64,000 nt of DNA from Diphasiastrum complanatum (GCA_029204225.1 CM055115.1:8002575-8066574); one strand, 5' to 3'; positions 38,056 through 48,692 are shown, counted from the first letter of the stretch. Numbers and translations are program-made. Notes: generated by a model not told the origin, from the letters alone.

Positions 38056-38154
38056 CTGCAACTGCAAATTAAATTTGACACGAAAAAAAATGTTCAATGG
38101 TTAGACATGAAGCAGATGATATGAGATACATGAAGATGTGCCAGTGACGACACA

Positions 38155-38385
38155 CCCTGATCCGCTCCTGCCCTGGCCCTATCCGCTCCTGTCCTGGCCC
38201 TGATCCGCCCTGTCCCTATCCGTCCCGCCCTGGCCCTGTCCGCTCCTATCCTTGCCCCATCTGCTCCTGTCCTTCCGCTCTTGTCTTGGCCCTGATCTGC
38301 CCTGGCCCTACCCGCTCATGTCCTGGCCCTGAATTTGCTCTTGTCCTGGCCCTGATCCGTCCCTGTCCGTCCGCCCTGATCCGTG
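38155..38385 (+). repeat. Minisatellite of about 21 bp, CCTGATCCGCTCCTGTCCTGG
   Basis: About ten imperfect units directly upstream of the CT tract at the LINE D 5' side. It may be part of the LINE D 5' leader or a pre-existing target. LINE A also has GC-rich monomers in its leader. Confidence 0.8.
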
Positions 38386-38386
38386 C

Positions 38387-38390
<4 letters not shown>

Positions 38391-38437
<47 letters not shown>
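38391..38437 (+). repeat. (CT)n at the LINE D 5' side
   Basis: 47 bp of CT between the 21 bp minisatellite and the CCCTCGCTGCTCC monomers of LINE D. Confidence 0.95.
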
Positions 38438-38439
<2 letters not shown>

Positions 38440-38529
38440 TCCCTCGCTGCTCCATGGCAGCTCCTCCTCGTGCCCCTGCTCATAGATTAGCATGATCCCC
38501 AGCCACCTCCTCACTCACCTCCCTCACTC

Positions 38530-38880
38530 ACCACTCACCTCCCCTCGCTGCCCCTTCCCCTAACCCCCTCGCTGCTCCCTCTCCTTCCCTCGCTGCTCCT
38601 TCTCCTTCTCCTTCCCTCGCTGCTCCCTCTCCTTCCCTCGCTGCTCCTTCCCCTCGCTGCCCCTTCCCTCGCTGCTGCTCCTTCCCTCGCTGCTCCTTCT
38701 TCCCCCCTTGCTGCCCCTTCCCTCGCTGCTGCTCCTTCCCTCGCTGCCCCCTCCCTCGATGCTCCTTCTTGCCCCCTCATTGCCCCTTCCCTCGCTGCTC
38801 CCTCCCCTAACCCCCTCGCTGTTCCTTCCCCTTCCCCCCTTGCTGCTCCATCCCCCCCCCATCTCCTAGCTGCCACCCCC
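38530..38880 (+). repeat. CCCTCGCTGCTCCTT monomers in the LINE D leader
   Basis: A unit of about 15-18 bp recurs some fifteen to twenty times with variants (CCCCTCGCTGCCCC, CCTTGCTGCCCC). LINE E has a related CCTCGCTGATGTGGCTCC block. Candidate tandem 5' promoter or leader monomers. Confidence 0.8.
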
Positions 38881-38907
38881 TCACCCATCCTCCTCGCTGA
38901 ACCCTCC

Positions 38908-39785
38908 ATGTCACCCCCCTCACCTCACCCCCTCGCTGATCTCTCACCTCACCCCATTGTCATTCCAGCCCCCCCCCTCGTTGCCACTTCACCTCACCCC
39001 CTTGATGACCCATCTCCCTCTCCTACTACAACTCTCACCCCCCTCTCTGATGGCTGCTCCCCTGATTCAGCTCCTCTTCTGTCTTCTGACCCTATTCTTC
39101 CCACACCTACCATTGCTCACTCTTCCTCCTTCACGGCACCACAGTCTACAGCCAATATTCCGTATACGCCTTCTAAATCAATTGAACTTTTCTCATCTTG
39201 GCAGATTGATCAATTCAAGGCAGATTTCCAATTTTTGCGGTATGAAAATTAACAGCTTCGGAATCCACCACCAACATGCTACGGGAGCTAGAAACCAAGA
39301 TTGAGAAGCAACACGAAGAGGCCCTTTTCTGGGCATCAGTTTTGAAAAAGGGCACCAAACCCAGCGCTCCCATCTCCTCAGTTATCTCAGCCACCATCTC
39401 GGAAGAGAAATCTCGAGACCAAAACCCCCACAATATTAGAGTTCGTGGAGTTCTAGATACACAGGATGCATTGGCTGAAGCTAAACGCTTTCTCGACATC
39501 ACTCTCGGGCACAGGACAGAGGGGTTAGACACCGCATGGAGGACCACTAGAGATGCAACCACACTCATTCTTCGTTTCACCTCCCTCGAGAGTCGTCGAG
39601 ATGCTTTGCGGTGCAGAGCTAAGCTACGTGGTACCACTATCTACATGGACGACGACCTCACATATATCCAGGTAGAGGAGAGGCGTAAGGCCTTTCAGGC
39701 AGCCCGTGAGTCTGGCAGACGAGTCATTTACCGAGATGGACGAGTGCGTTTTCTTGACAGCGCACCTAGCAGCTCCCAGTGCTAG
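38908..39785 (+). pseudogene. LINE D ORF1, one break
   Basis: The N-terminal part (38908-39252) is Pro/Ser-rich and ends IPYTPSKSIELFSSW, which aligns with IDYTPSKPTESLF in LINE A. A TAA at 39250 and a frameshift within a few bases lead into the frame 39276-39785. That frame has the end of the coiled coil (ELETKIEKQHEEALFWAS), HNIRVRGVLDTQDALAEAK, and LRFTSLESRRDALRCRAKLR. It continues with YMDDDLTYIQVEERRKAF and RRVIYRDGRVRFLD. The frame stops at TAG 39783-39785, with ORF2 in the same frame immediately after. It is an L1-type RNA-binding ORF1. The upstream start is uncertain because a frame shift could place the ATG elsewhere. Confidence 0.82.
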
Positions 39786-39825
39786 GGATTTGGGGTCCCC
39801 GGGTTTGGGAGTGCCCCGGGGCCCC
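39783..39825 (+). promoter_or_regulatory. ORF1-UAG-ORF2 junction with strong downstream hairpin
   Basis: Codons read CAG TGC TAG GGA TTT, then a GC stem. GGGG (39792-39795) pairs with CCCC (39822-39825), CCCC (39797-39800) with GGGG (39818-39821), and GGG (39801-39803) with CCC (39815-39817). One bulged U and an 11 nt loop complete it. The stem begins 6 nt after the stop. The frame stays open from the stop into the endonuclease. UAG-GGA followed by a GC-rich structure recalls gag-pol readthrough sites. LINE A has the same in-frame UAG. Confidence 0.65.
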
Positions 39826-42800
39826 ACCCACACCATCTCCGGATTGGAGTATGGAACTGTGATGGTTTACACTCATCCTCCATTGCTGGCGACTTGATCG
39901 ATTTCATCATTGACAGAGATTTGCTGCTCTTATTGGAGACTCATGAGAGTCAGGAGAGAGGATTACCTATTTTTCCAGGATACAGATGGGATTCCGTGTA
40001 CAGACTTGAGACTAGATCAGCTAGCGGTCGTGGATCCGGAGGTGTTGCATGTTTATACAGAGAGTCTCTTCATCCGAGCATTGAGTTCATTAGACACGAC
40101 GAGCATGCACGGTATATATGGATTCATATTACTGGGCAGGATATTGGGTTGGACAGGGACCTCTTTGTGGCGGCCTGTTATTTTCCTCCAGAGTCTTCGT
40201 CCTTTGCTGAGGGCACAGGTTCACCCTACCTTGATTTATCGCCTGATATCATCAGATTCGCAGAGCGGGGGCATATTCTCCTCACTGGAGATTTTAATGC
40301 CCGAACCTCTTCACGACAGTCAGAGTTCTATGACATCACCGACCAGCTCCGCGTTCATGCCCTTGACAGCGATGATATGGGAGTTACCAGGATTTCAGAG
40401 GACAGCTTGGGACCTACTACCCCTTACGGTGAGCATTTATTGCAGTTTGGAGAGGCCCATGAGTTAGCCATTTACAATGGCCTAACTTGTTGGCCAAAAT
40501 CTGGCAGTTATACTTGTCACCCTCACAGTGGTGGACATAGTGTTGTGGATTATCTCATGGGATCACCATCTTCCATACCTCTCATATCTGATTTTCATGT
40601 ATCTCCCACCACTCTCTCTGATCATTCCTTTCTCTCCTTCGCTATCGGCCGCCTCCCACCTCCCCAACCATCCTCACACCCCCTGCTTACACGGGCACCC
40701 AAGTATACATTCAGTTCTCTCTTTACACCAGTTTACCAGGCGTTCCTAACCTCATTGCTCCATTCCTTCCCTCGCGATAGTACAGTTGAGACTCAAGCTG
40801 CCTTTCTTAGCACTTCTCTTCATATCGCTGCTTCCCTTGCTTTTCCATCTAAACCCCATAAAAGCAGAGGCACCCGCTCCTCATCGATACGACCCCCACA
40901 CCCCCCGTGGTATGATGTTGAATGTCTCTCTCTTCGTCAGCTTGTCACCCATGCCCGCACTCACGATCCTCATCTCCTCCACTCCGCCAGGCGCTCTTAC
41001 CGTCGCACACTCCGCCGAAAAAAGCGTATATATGATGACTCCGAAGGAACGCGTCTTGTTGATCTTCTCTTCAGTTCCTCTTCAAGCGCCTTTTGGCGTG
41101 AGTTTATCCCTCGTGCTCCACCACCCCTCCTGGATGACCTTCGCATATGGACCGAATACGCTACCAAACTATATACCATACCCACTGACGCACCCATCTC
41201 TATCTCCCCACGCCCCTCTGAGTTCACCTTCTTCACATCTGACATGGTACTTACGGCCATCAAGAGAATGAAGTCCCATAAAGCAAGAGATATCGAAGAC
41301 CTTGAATGTGAACTCCTAACCCATGCTTCCGACCTCCTTGCTCCCACACTAGCCACTCTCCTCAATTCCGCCGTTGTCTCTGGTTTCCCCTCATCCTGGT
41401 GCACCAACATCATCCACCCTATTCATAAAAATGGTGATCCCATGATCCCTGGTAATTGCCGCACTATCATGATCGGACATGTTCTCACGAAGCTCTATGG
41501 TACCATACTCCAGTCTGCAGTGAGTTCAGAGGCGGAAGCTCGGAGATTACATGCATTGGGGTAGGCAGGTTTCCGATCTCATTATTCTACCACTGACCAT
41601 ATTTTTACACTTCGAGCCTTGATCGAGGAAGCTAAGTACAGGAAAGAGAGGGTTTACTGCTGTTTGTAGATTTCAGGAAGGCCTTCGATTCTGTACCACG
41701 CTCCCTGCTCATTCAGAGACTTCGTGACCTTGGTTTCTCAACAAATATTGTTTTAGCAGTGATGGCTCTTTATGAGAAGGTCTTGGGATGTTTCCGACAT
41801 AGTAGTGGCTTATCTGATCACATTTGGAGCACCATTGGGGTGAAACAGGGGTGCTCTCTTTCACCGGTTCTCTTTGGATTGTATATTGATGAGTTAGAGC
41901 GAGTCATCTCACAGTGTGGCGGGGGTGGCTGTAGACTTGGCACCATTCTGATTGCTATTCTCCTTTATGCGGATGATGTAGTACTAGTATCCCTGACCAA
42001 AGATGGTTTGCAGAGGCAGCTGGATTGTTTACAGGGATTTTGTACCAGATGGGGGTTGGGGGTGAACACTGCGAAGACCAAGGTTATGGTCTTCAACACT
42101 TCTTGAGCCTTCATGCAGCGCCAGGAGCTCATCTTAGATGGACAGGCCTTAGAGGTAGTTTCCTCTTATACCTATTTGGGGATACTCTTCTCTGGTCCTA
42201 CCTTCAGCATGCGGCAAGCTGCCACCACCCGACTTGGGAAGGGGCATTCCTCTCTTGTTTAGCTTGAGCGGTTCTGTTTCAGGAAGCTCATCCGAGATGT
42301 TCGCAGTAAGTGTAGACTCTTTGATACTATTGTCACCCCCACAGCCTTATATGCAGCAGAGACATGGTGCACCGGCCTCCCTTCATCACACTGGGCCAGC
42401 ATTTCACGATTGCAGACCACCATGTTAGCCCGTATGATTCGGGCGAAGCCCTCGGTTCCACATGAGATCCTTCTTGCAAAGTTTGCCGTTCCACCCATTC
42501 AGATATATGCCGCGTTCCAGCTTATCACATACATTCAGAGAATCCAGGCTCTGCCCGATGAGGATATGAGATATACATAGACAGCACTGGTCTCCTCACA
42601 CTTTCTTCATGACCAGGGCTATCGACTATCGTGGTTCTCTCAGGCATCCCATTTCCTCCTTGAGTCATTTGGTATCTCCATTACAGAGCTCCCCTCAGGT
42701 ACTCATCAGTATATCAGGCGCATCTTATATCGGGCATATCTCGACCGCACTTGGGGGCGACAGCTTGGGGTGAAACCCGGCTACTACTGGACTCATTTTA

Positions 42801-43468
42801 TTGAGCTTGACATAGCAGGGGTCCCGGTCTTACCGCATTATTTGGACTCGAGACTATCACATTGCCTCAGATTTACATTGGGACAGCTCCGTGTATCATC
42901 ACATCAGTTGGCTATTGAGACTGGTAGATTCCAGGGTACCCCGAGAGAGGAGCGGATTTGCCAGTTATGCTCTTTAGAGGAGGTGGAGTCGGAGGAGCAC
43001 TTTATCTTTAGGTGCCCGGTATATTACGAGATCAGAGGGAGATACCACTGTTTGTTCCGAGACACACCTGTTACCTTACGATCGCTCATAGCTTATGAGG
43101 ATTCCCGATGCGCGGCACTCATGATACGAGAGATGTTTATACTACGACAGGATTTGTATCAGACAGCCCAGCCGAGTCAGGTTCCTCAGCCTCAGATCAC
43201 TTCTTTCTTCTCCAGGAGGAGAGGACGTTTTGATGACGGTGACGATGATGATGATGACCTACTTGCCCACAGAGACCAGAGACAACGTCCCACACATACC
43301 CATGTTGCAGCACGAGCTACTCGACCTATCACGAGGAGACCTCTTCATCCTCTCAGACGACGTCAGAGACCACCAGTGGCCCTTCATGCCACAGGCCGTA
43401 TTACATCCTTCTATATCATCAGCACCAGCAGGACAGGACTAGATGATAACGTCATATCTCACTCATGA
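39786..43468 (+). pseudogene. LINE D ORF2: APE endonuclease, reverse transcriptase, zinc motif
   Basis: Opening in the ORF1 frame, it reads RIGVWNCDGLHSSS, LLLLETHES, GSGGVACLYRES, GDFNARTSSRQ, GGHSVVDYLMGS and LSDHSF (endonuclease, to about 40640). A linker with PHPPWYDVECLS follows. The RT begins near 41380 with NIIHPIHKNGDP and includes the FRKAFDS region (41670), GVKQGCSLSP and YADDVVLVS at 41965. The C-terminal region has CQLC...HFIFRC (42960-43015) and a basic tail to 43468. Defects are TAG at 41562 (CAG expected), a 1 nt loss near 41665, TGA at 42104 (CGA expected), TAG at 42260 (CAG expected) and TAG at 42578. Apart from these, two frames cover the protein. It would nick DNA and copy the LINE RNA at the nick. 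Confidence 0.9.
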
Positions 43469-43564
43469 CTGTTAGCAGTATACATGCTCCCACATGTTTC
43501 TAATAGCATCACATCTATTTCAGTTTATAGCTTTACCTCTAGATTGCTACTTTGTTACTGTTTT

Positions 43565-43640
43565 GGAGACGTTTCATACGCTCCTATGGTTACCACATAC
43601 TTGACATGTACATTTACTAGTCTTATATGCCTTTTGGCAT
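43565..43640 (+). other. LINE D 3' stems
   Basis: First stem GGAG(A)CG...CGCTCC at 43565-43584. Second, a perfect ATGCC-TTTT-GGCAT at 43627-43640, followed by GGAAAAGACATTAATAAAGC. The same order occurs in LINEs C, E and F and, with the second stem changed but still paired, in LINE A. Confidence 0.75.
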
Positions 43641-43664
43641 GGAAAAGACATTAATAAAGCTTTC

Positions 43665-43702
43665 TTTCTTTCTTTCTTTCTCTCTCTCTCTCTCTCTCTC
43701 TC
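43665..43702 (+). repeat. (TTTC)n(TC)n tail of LINE D
   Basis: Three to four TTTC units grade into TC repeats. This takes the place of the poly(A) tail usual for plant L1 elements. Confidence 0.92.
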
Positions 43703-43705
43703 ATC

Positions 43706-43816
43706 TTGCACAGAGCAAACCATTTCTAACTAACCATTCAAATTGCACAGAGCAAACCATTTCTAACTAACCATTCAAATTGCATGGAGCAAACCAATTG
43801 TAACCAACCATGATAA
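43706..43816 (+). repeat. Tandem repeat, three 37 bp units
   Basis: Units begin TTGCACAGAGCAAACCATTT. The first two are identical and the third is diverged (TTGCATGGAGCAAACC). It lies between the LINE D tail and the hAT remnant. Confidence 0.93.
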
Positions 43817-43869
43817 ATTAGCCATGACGCTAATAAACTATAAAAAATGTATACATATCATCTACTGCC

Positions 43870-46800
43870 AATGTACATGATGCTGCCTCTGGGTTTGCCG
43901 GAAGGAACCCTCAGTGGTACACTCCTGCTTGGGGGTCTCCTCCCTCTGCCACGAGGGGCACTCTGGGAACTGTCTGCCTGTGATGCCCTGAGTTGTCGAA
44001 CATGCTGCGAGCCATCATAGGTCAAGGTGTGTCTCTGAGCAGCAGCCTCTGCCTCTGTCGCAGCCTCTACCCAGCCATCATCAGCAAGGGTCTCTGTAGC
44101 GGGAGTACTGGGTGGGGCACGTAAACCATCCCCTGCGATATCGACTATCTCGTCTTAGTCATATGTGCGGTCATCAGAAGAGGAGGGCAATGGCACGTCA
44201 GTAGGGAGGCGGGCAGGCTCCTCGGCATCAGGATCATCCTCAGGATTGCCCCGCAGAGCACGCCGAGCCGCCTCGTCTGCATCAACCTCTGGCTCTGGCT
44301 CTGGATCAGCCGCGACAACCATGCAGTCATCCGGATTGACCTACACAAGTCAATCATTCGTGAGAATAGCCGAAGCAACCTGACGACATTAAATTGATTG
44401 CCTGCTATAGCACGAAAGCAAAACGATATAGAAATATACTTGCAGCAGTAGGGCGCGTGCGCCTCCTGCCCTCATGCTGTCTGCGATGCGTCAAACCACC
44501 CTGGTGTTGGTGTTGTAGTACACCAAGTCATTGCACCGCTCTTGCGTGAGGCGATTCCTCCTGTTCGTGTGAACAAGGCTGAATCCTGACCAGTTCCGCT
44601 CGCACACGCAAGCAGAACGATCCTGTAGTAAGTGGAAGCCACTTAAGTGAGTTACAGCCTTATAGAGACAATGCGGAACTGTTTAGATGAATGGAACTGC
44701 GGATTGGAAAACATACCTGTGAGAGGACTCGAAATGCGAGCCTCTGCAGCTCTGCCTGTGCAGTGTCGTAGCTCTCCTACCATGATACAGGCCTAAGCCT
44801 GTTACCTCGCATGCTAGCAAGGTCCTCGCCGAACAACCCTAGGGCGTGCCTGAAATTGAGCAACAATGTGCGTGACTTATATCGAGCAAGCAAAGGGAAG
44901 TTGAAAACCATGCAAAGGTGGGCAGGGGTAGAGCAAGAGTGTACCTGAACCTCAGTCTTTGATCCTCGAGCTCGCTGCGGCAAAGAGGATCGCTGTCCAA
45001 GAGGCGGATGTATGTGAACCAGTCCGCACGCAACGTCCCATCTCTGTACTATCGGTCGCTCTGCCACAACGGAACGTTGTGAATCGGCCGGTGGAATTTC
45101 TGCCATCGCCGCCCCCACAACCGCTTAACAGGCGCCAACCTGTGGAACATACCATGTGGAGACAACAATTAAATAATTGCGTGCTGCGGCACCAACACGA
45201 AATAGAGTGCGAATGGAAAGAAAGTTCGTGAGACAGAAAAAGGTATACCTGGCCGCGTCCAGATCGGAACGCGCGAGAGACTCGCCTATGCGGTCCATGA
45301 ACTCGTATATGAGGCCCATCATGCACCCCTCGCGATCAACGAGCCTCATAACAGAATACATGGGACGCATGACATCCATGAGTTGCTGCATATCAAACCA
45401 GAAGCCTTTACTCCCTGTCCCGGTTATTTACAGGACACATGTACGTTTTGTAATTATTGTAATTACTGAAATGGCTAAGTCACCGGCCTGTGGTGACTTT
45501 TGTAAGTAAATTGTAAATAAACTATAATTAGTTGGCATTGGACCTCAGAGGGTCGTGCTTAGCTTTGGCATGGGGGTACTGGGTCATTTATTAGGAGTGG
45601 CTGGATTGAAATCCTAAAAAGTAGGAGTTGATAGTCAATGAGACACTTGTCATATGCTCACTGCGACACTTGGTCCAGTGAATGAGTGACACATGTTAGG
45701 GTTGACCGGTCAAACATGACACGTGTCAAATGCTAATAGGGACACTTGGTCCAGTGTATGAGTGACACATGTCAGCCTACTCACTTGCCTATGTGTCAGA
45801 ATACTGCCAAGTGGCAAGTGTCGATGGTGCATGGAATTGGCCATGTGTCGACGTTAGGAGAGGTCAGGGTTAAGGGGTGCTTGAGGATTGTGCATAAGAG
45901 AGCCTAGAGAGAGGCATTTCTCATCATAATCTATGCAGCAAAGGTTGGGAGGAGACGACGCAGCCAGCTCCACCATGTTTTGTGTGCTCTAATGTTTGTA
46001 CATGGAGGGAAATCGATAGGGATCGAAATTGCTGATTGCTGCGCACGGGATAAGCTAGGTTTTAAGTGAAGTTTCAGATTTAAAGGGCTCCATGAACATG
46101 ATGTTGTGGAAGGCCAAGCCCTTTGGAGTCTGAGAGAGGTCCATGGTCGTGAACTCTGCCGAAGTGGCCATGCGCCGCAAATCACCCTTCAGCTGGTGTA
46201 GCCGCTCGAGCCTGATGAACTGGTAGGCGAATCGTGTGGGAGCAGGCTTCTTCACATCTAGCCTGCATTTCAAAACGAGATAAGAACCACACACCAAAAC
46301 GCATTCGCAACCGTAAACCCTAATCCCTGGAATTATATGCGTGTGCAACGGAACTGTAAATCAGCTTAAAAATAAGTAGCATCTTACCTGCTGAATGTGC
46401 GAAAAAGGGTAGTGGTGCGTTGCTTGCATGTGATGAAGTCCACAATCGCAAGTGCCCTCTTGAGAAGCTCACTGACCCAAGGCAGACGCCCGATGGAATG
46501 CAGAGGAGGTCTAGTGAGTGTGCGGCACATGGAGTCCACACAATGGAGGGGTACTCTGCCATAAGAAGATCCCCCATACTGTGGCAGTTGGACGCATTGT
46601 CCGTCACAACCTATCGCGAATAGTTGATTCAATTAATGTACATCTTGAAAGCACATTGCAATCAATTGAAAACTAATGAAACCTCTGTCAACACATTGTG
46701 TAGTAAATGATCAAGGCGTTGTGGTCCAACCTCTTGTATCGCCTGGCGGATGATGCCGTACATATACTCCGCCGTGTGCACTCTCCCTGCCTGAGAGGTG

Positions 46801-47566
46801 TCGACGCTGCGGAAGAACATGGAACCGTAGCAACTGGACACAATGATGTTGATGAGTGGACGTTTACGACGATTAGTCCACCCATTAGCCATGATGGAAC
46901 AGCTGTAACTATCCCAGCCCTCGTGCAATGCGGCTAGTCTCTCTCTGACCTCGACAACCCGCTCTTGGAGCAAAGGGCCGCGAAGCACGTCGACTGTGGG
47001 TGGTGTGTAGCTGGGCCCGCAAACTGCAATCTTCGAGACTGCCTCTCGAAAGATGCGGGATGAGGCCATGATGAAGGGGAGGTTCAGGTCACTGTGCTAT
47101 GGTCCTGGTGGCCTCCCTATGCTGTCCCTCTCTAAGAGACCCCGTGATGGTGGTCTGTCTGGTGCCTCGGGATGTGGATGGCTGAGAGGATGCGGATGGA
47201 TGGTGCGGCATTGGAGGTGGTGGCGTAGCTGCAGGTGCGGAAGTGGAGGCTGTGGATCCATGGGGAGTACTGACGGAGGGGGTGGCAGAGGCGGAGGCGG
47301 GGCGGTGGCAGGGGTGACAGTGGGTGCACCAGTGGAAGGGGTCTCCGCGGCATCTGTGGATGGCTCGCCGGCCTCAGCACTGGCTCAGCGTATGTCTCGA
47401 GAATGCGAGACCTCTTCACAGGGGGGATGGATGTACAAAGGCGATCCCGTAGCGTCCCCCTGTGGGTCGGGTACGCAATCCTCCGGACCTGAGAGATGTT
47501 CCCAGCCAACTCTTTCTTACAAAAGGGCAACAACTCCACCTCGTCCCAAATGGGAGAAGCGTCCAT
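43870..47566 (-). pseudogene. hAT-family transposase gene, broken, with introns
   Basis: Minus-strand pieces in order: ATG near 47566 (MDASPIWDEVELL) and a BED-finger-like FCKKELAGNISQVRRI. Next come 46930-46735 with MANGWTNRRKRPLINIIV (the DUF659 'SDGWT' region) and 46605-46385 with VVTDNASNCHSMGDLLMAEY and TPCAAHSLDLL. Then 46262-46060 with PAPTRFAYQFIRLERLHQLK, and about 45405-45250 with FDMQQLMDVMRPMYSVMRLV. After that come RRWQKFHRPIHNV near 45110 and, around 44730-44500, the AFRVLSQ and CERNWSGFSLVHT dimerisation region. The tail is acidic. At least one junction (46385/46262) has GT-AG intron borders. The dispersed repeat at 45416-45990 cuts the region between two coding pieces, and LINE E sits at the 5' end. 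hAT transposases cut and paste DNA elements. This one is a relic or a recently disrupted gene. Confidence 0.8.
45416..45990 (+). repeat. Dispersed repeat family, copy 2 (in the hAT gene)
   Basis: Homologous to 32190-32660. It starts at TGTCCCGG, next to the hAT piece SKGFWFD, so it probably interrupts coding sequence. It holds repeated GTGACACATGT words and several GGGACACTTGGTCCAGTG phrases. The right boundary is approximate. Confidence 0.65.
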
Positions 47567-47578
47567 CTCTCTCTCGTG

Positions 47579-48192
47579 ATGGCGCCTCCACGCAAGAGGG
47601 CCAGCCCCCGCTCCATCTCTCCACGGGCCAGCCCCATCTCTCCACGGGCCAATAGCGCCTGCTCCACCATCGTGACTTCTCCCTCATGCTCCCCTCCAGA
47701 GCTCGCTGCTCCTCTGATCCCCTACGCTGATGCTTTGGACCCCCTTCATTGATGTGGCTCCTCTGGACCCCCTCGCTGATGTGGCTCCTGCTGCCTCGCT
47801 TGCTCCTGCTGCCTCGATTGTCCTCGTTGATGCCCCCTTGCTTGCTCCTGCCCCCCTTGCTGCCCCCGTGCTGGCTCTGCTCTAGAACCCGTTGCTATCT
47901 CCTCCACCCCTCCTGCCCCCTTCGCTGCCCCCCCCCCCATCTGCCTCAATCTCTATTAATGCCCTTTCTCCTGCTGCTCAACAGGAGGAAGGGCCTCTTC
48001 CTCTTCTTCCTGCAGCTCAGCCCTCCTCATCTTCTTCTTCCACATTCTCCCCTACATCCTTATCCCCCACACCTTCTTCCTCATGCACCTCGTCTTCTCC
48101 TTCTGCTCTATCTTCCTTTGTTCCTATCTCCTCTTCTTCTTCTTCCTTGACTATCAATCCAATAACTCCTCTTATCTCCTACTCTCAAGAAC
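47579..48192 (+). pseudogene. LINE E ORF1, N-terminal part
   Basis: MAPPRKRASPRSISPRASPI opens the frame, which breaks at a TGA near 47752. A Ser/Pro-rich, CT-rich region with CCTCGCTGATGTGGCTCC-like units follows. It ends in the frame PITPLISYSQEPYS at the chromovirus insertion. The reading resumes at 55049 with PTKAIESYLASSLS. The start matches ORF1 of LINEs A and C. Confidence 0.75.
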
Positions 48193-48197
48193 CATAC

Positions 48198-48648
48198 AGT
48201 TATGAACGTAGCCACGGCTGATCTAGATTTAGTCTATGAAAGCATCACATAAGCAAGACTTAACCCTAGAAATTAGGAGAGAGAAAGATTAAAGAGACTA
48301 AAGAAGGAGATCATATCATAAGCCAAGTAACAAATGACACAGAATCCCTACTTATAGCCAAGAGGAAGCCCTAAAAGGAAGCTTCCGGTGGCTAGGGCCA
48401 AACTGAGAGGGAAAATAGTGCGCCCTCCAAGAAGGCCCCCGCTCTCAGTAATATGACCAAATAACCAATATAGTGAATCATAGGGCCCAAGGCCAATAAT
48501 ATGGTCTAAATGTCAATAATAGGGCCCAAGGCCAACCATATAGTCTAAATGTCAAATAATGAATAAAAAAGGGCCCAAAGCCTGCTTATGCATAAAGTAA
48601 AGTAAATGTAAATGGACATGGCGAATGTAATGAGCTGAGTCCATAACT
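48198..48648 (-). repeat. 3' LTR of the chromovirus
   Basis: On the minus strand it runs AGTTATGG...CATAACT. The ends form a 7 bp inverted repeat, AGTTATG/CATAACT, rather than TG...CA. Confidence 0.9.
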
Positions 48649-48659
48649 CTCCCCGACAC
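48649..48659 (-). other. Polypurine tract of the chromovirus
   Basis: Minus strand GTGTCGGGGAG ends directly at the AGTTATGG start of the 3' LTR. Confidence 0.65.
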
Positions 48660-48692
48660 AAAAATAAGACCCAACTGCCATAAAGGACTGGA

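Larger units (their letters stand above)
38391..43702 (+). mobile_element. LINE D, full-length organisation
   Basis: The most complete LINE copy has a CT tract and CCCTCGCTGCTCC monomers (5' leader), ORF1 (38908-39785), an in-frame UAG, and ORF2 (39786-43468). Its 3' untranslated region carries two stems and the tail AATAAAGCTTTCTTTCTTTC plus (CT)n to 43702. ORF2 has one single-base frameshift and four stops, and ORF1 one break, so it is a pseudogene close to the active form. It serves as the reference for aligning LINEs A, C, E, F, G and H. Confidence 0.9.

Noticed and set aside
39276-43468. Reassignment of UAG as a sense codon in this genome, suggested by several in-frame UAGs in LINEs
   Set aside because: Other breaks in the same elements include TGA, TAA and frameshifts, and most UAGs are unshared C-to-T changes; a land-plant nuclear code change would be unprecedented. 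Only the ORF1/ORF2 UAG and the C/D-shared UAG are retained as candidates for recoding.
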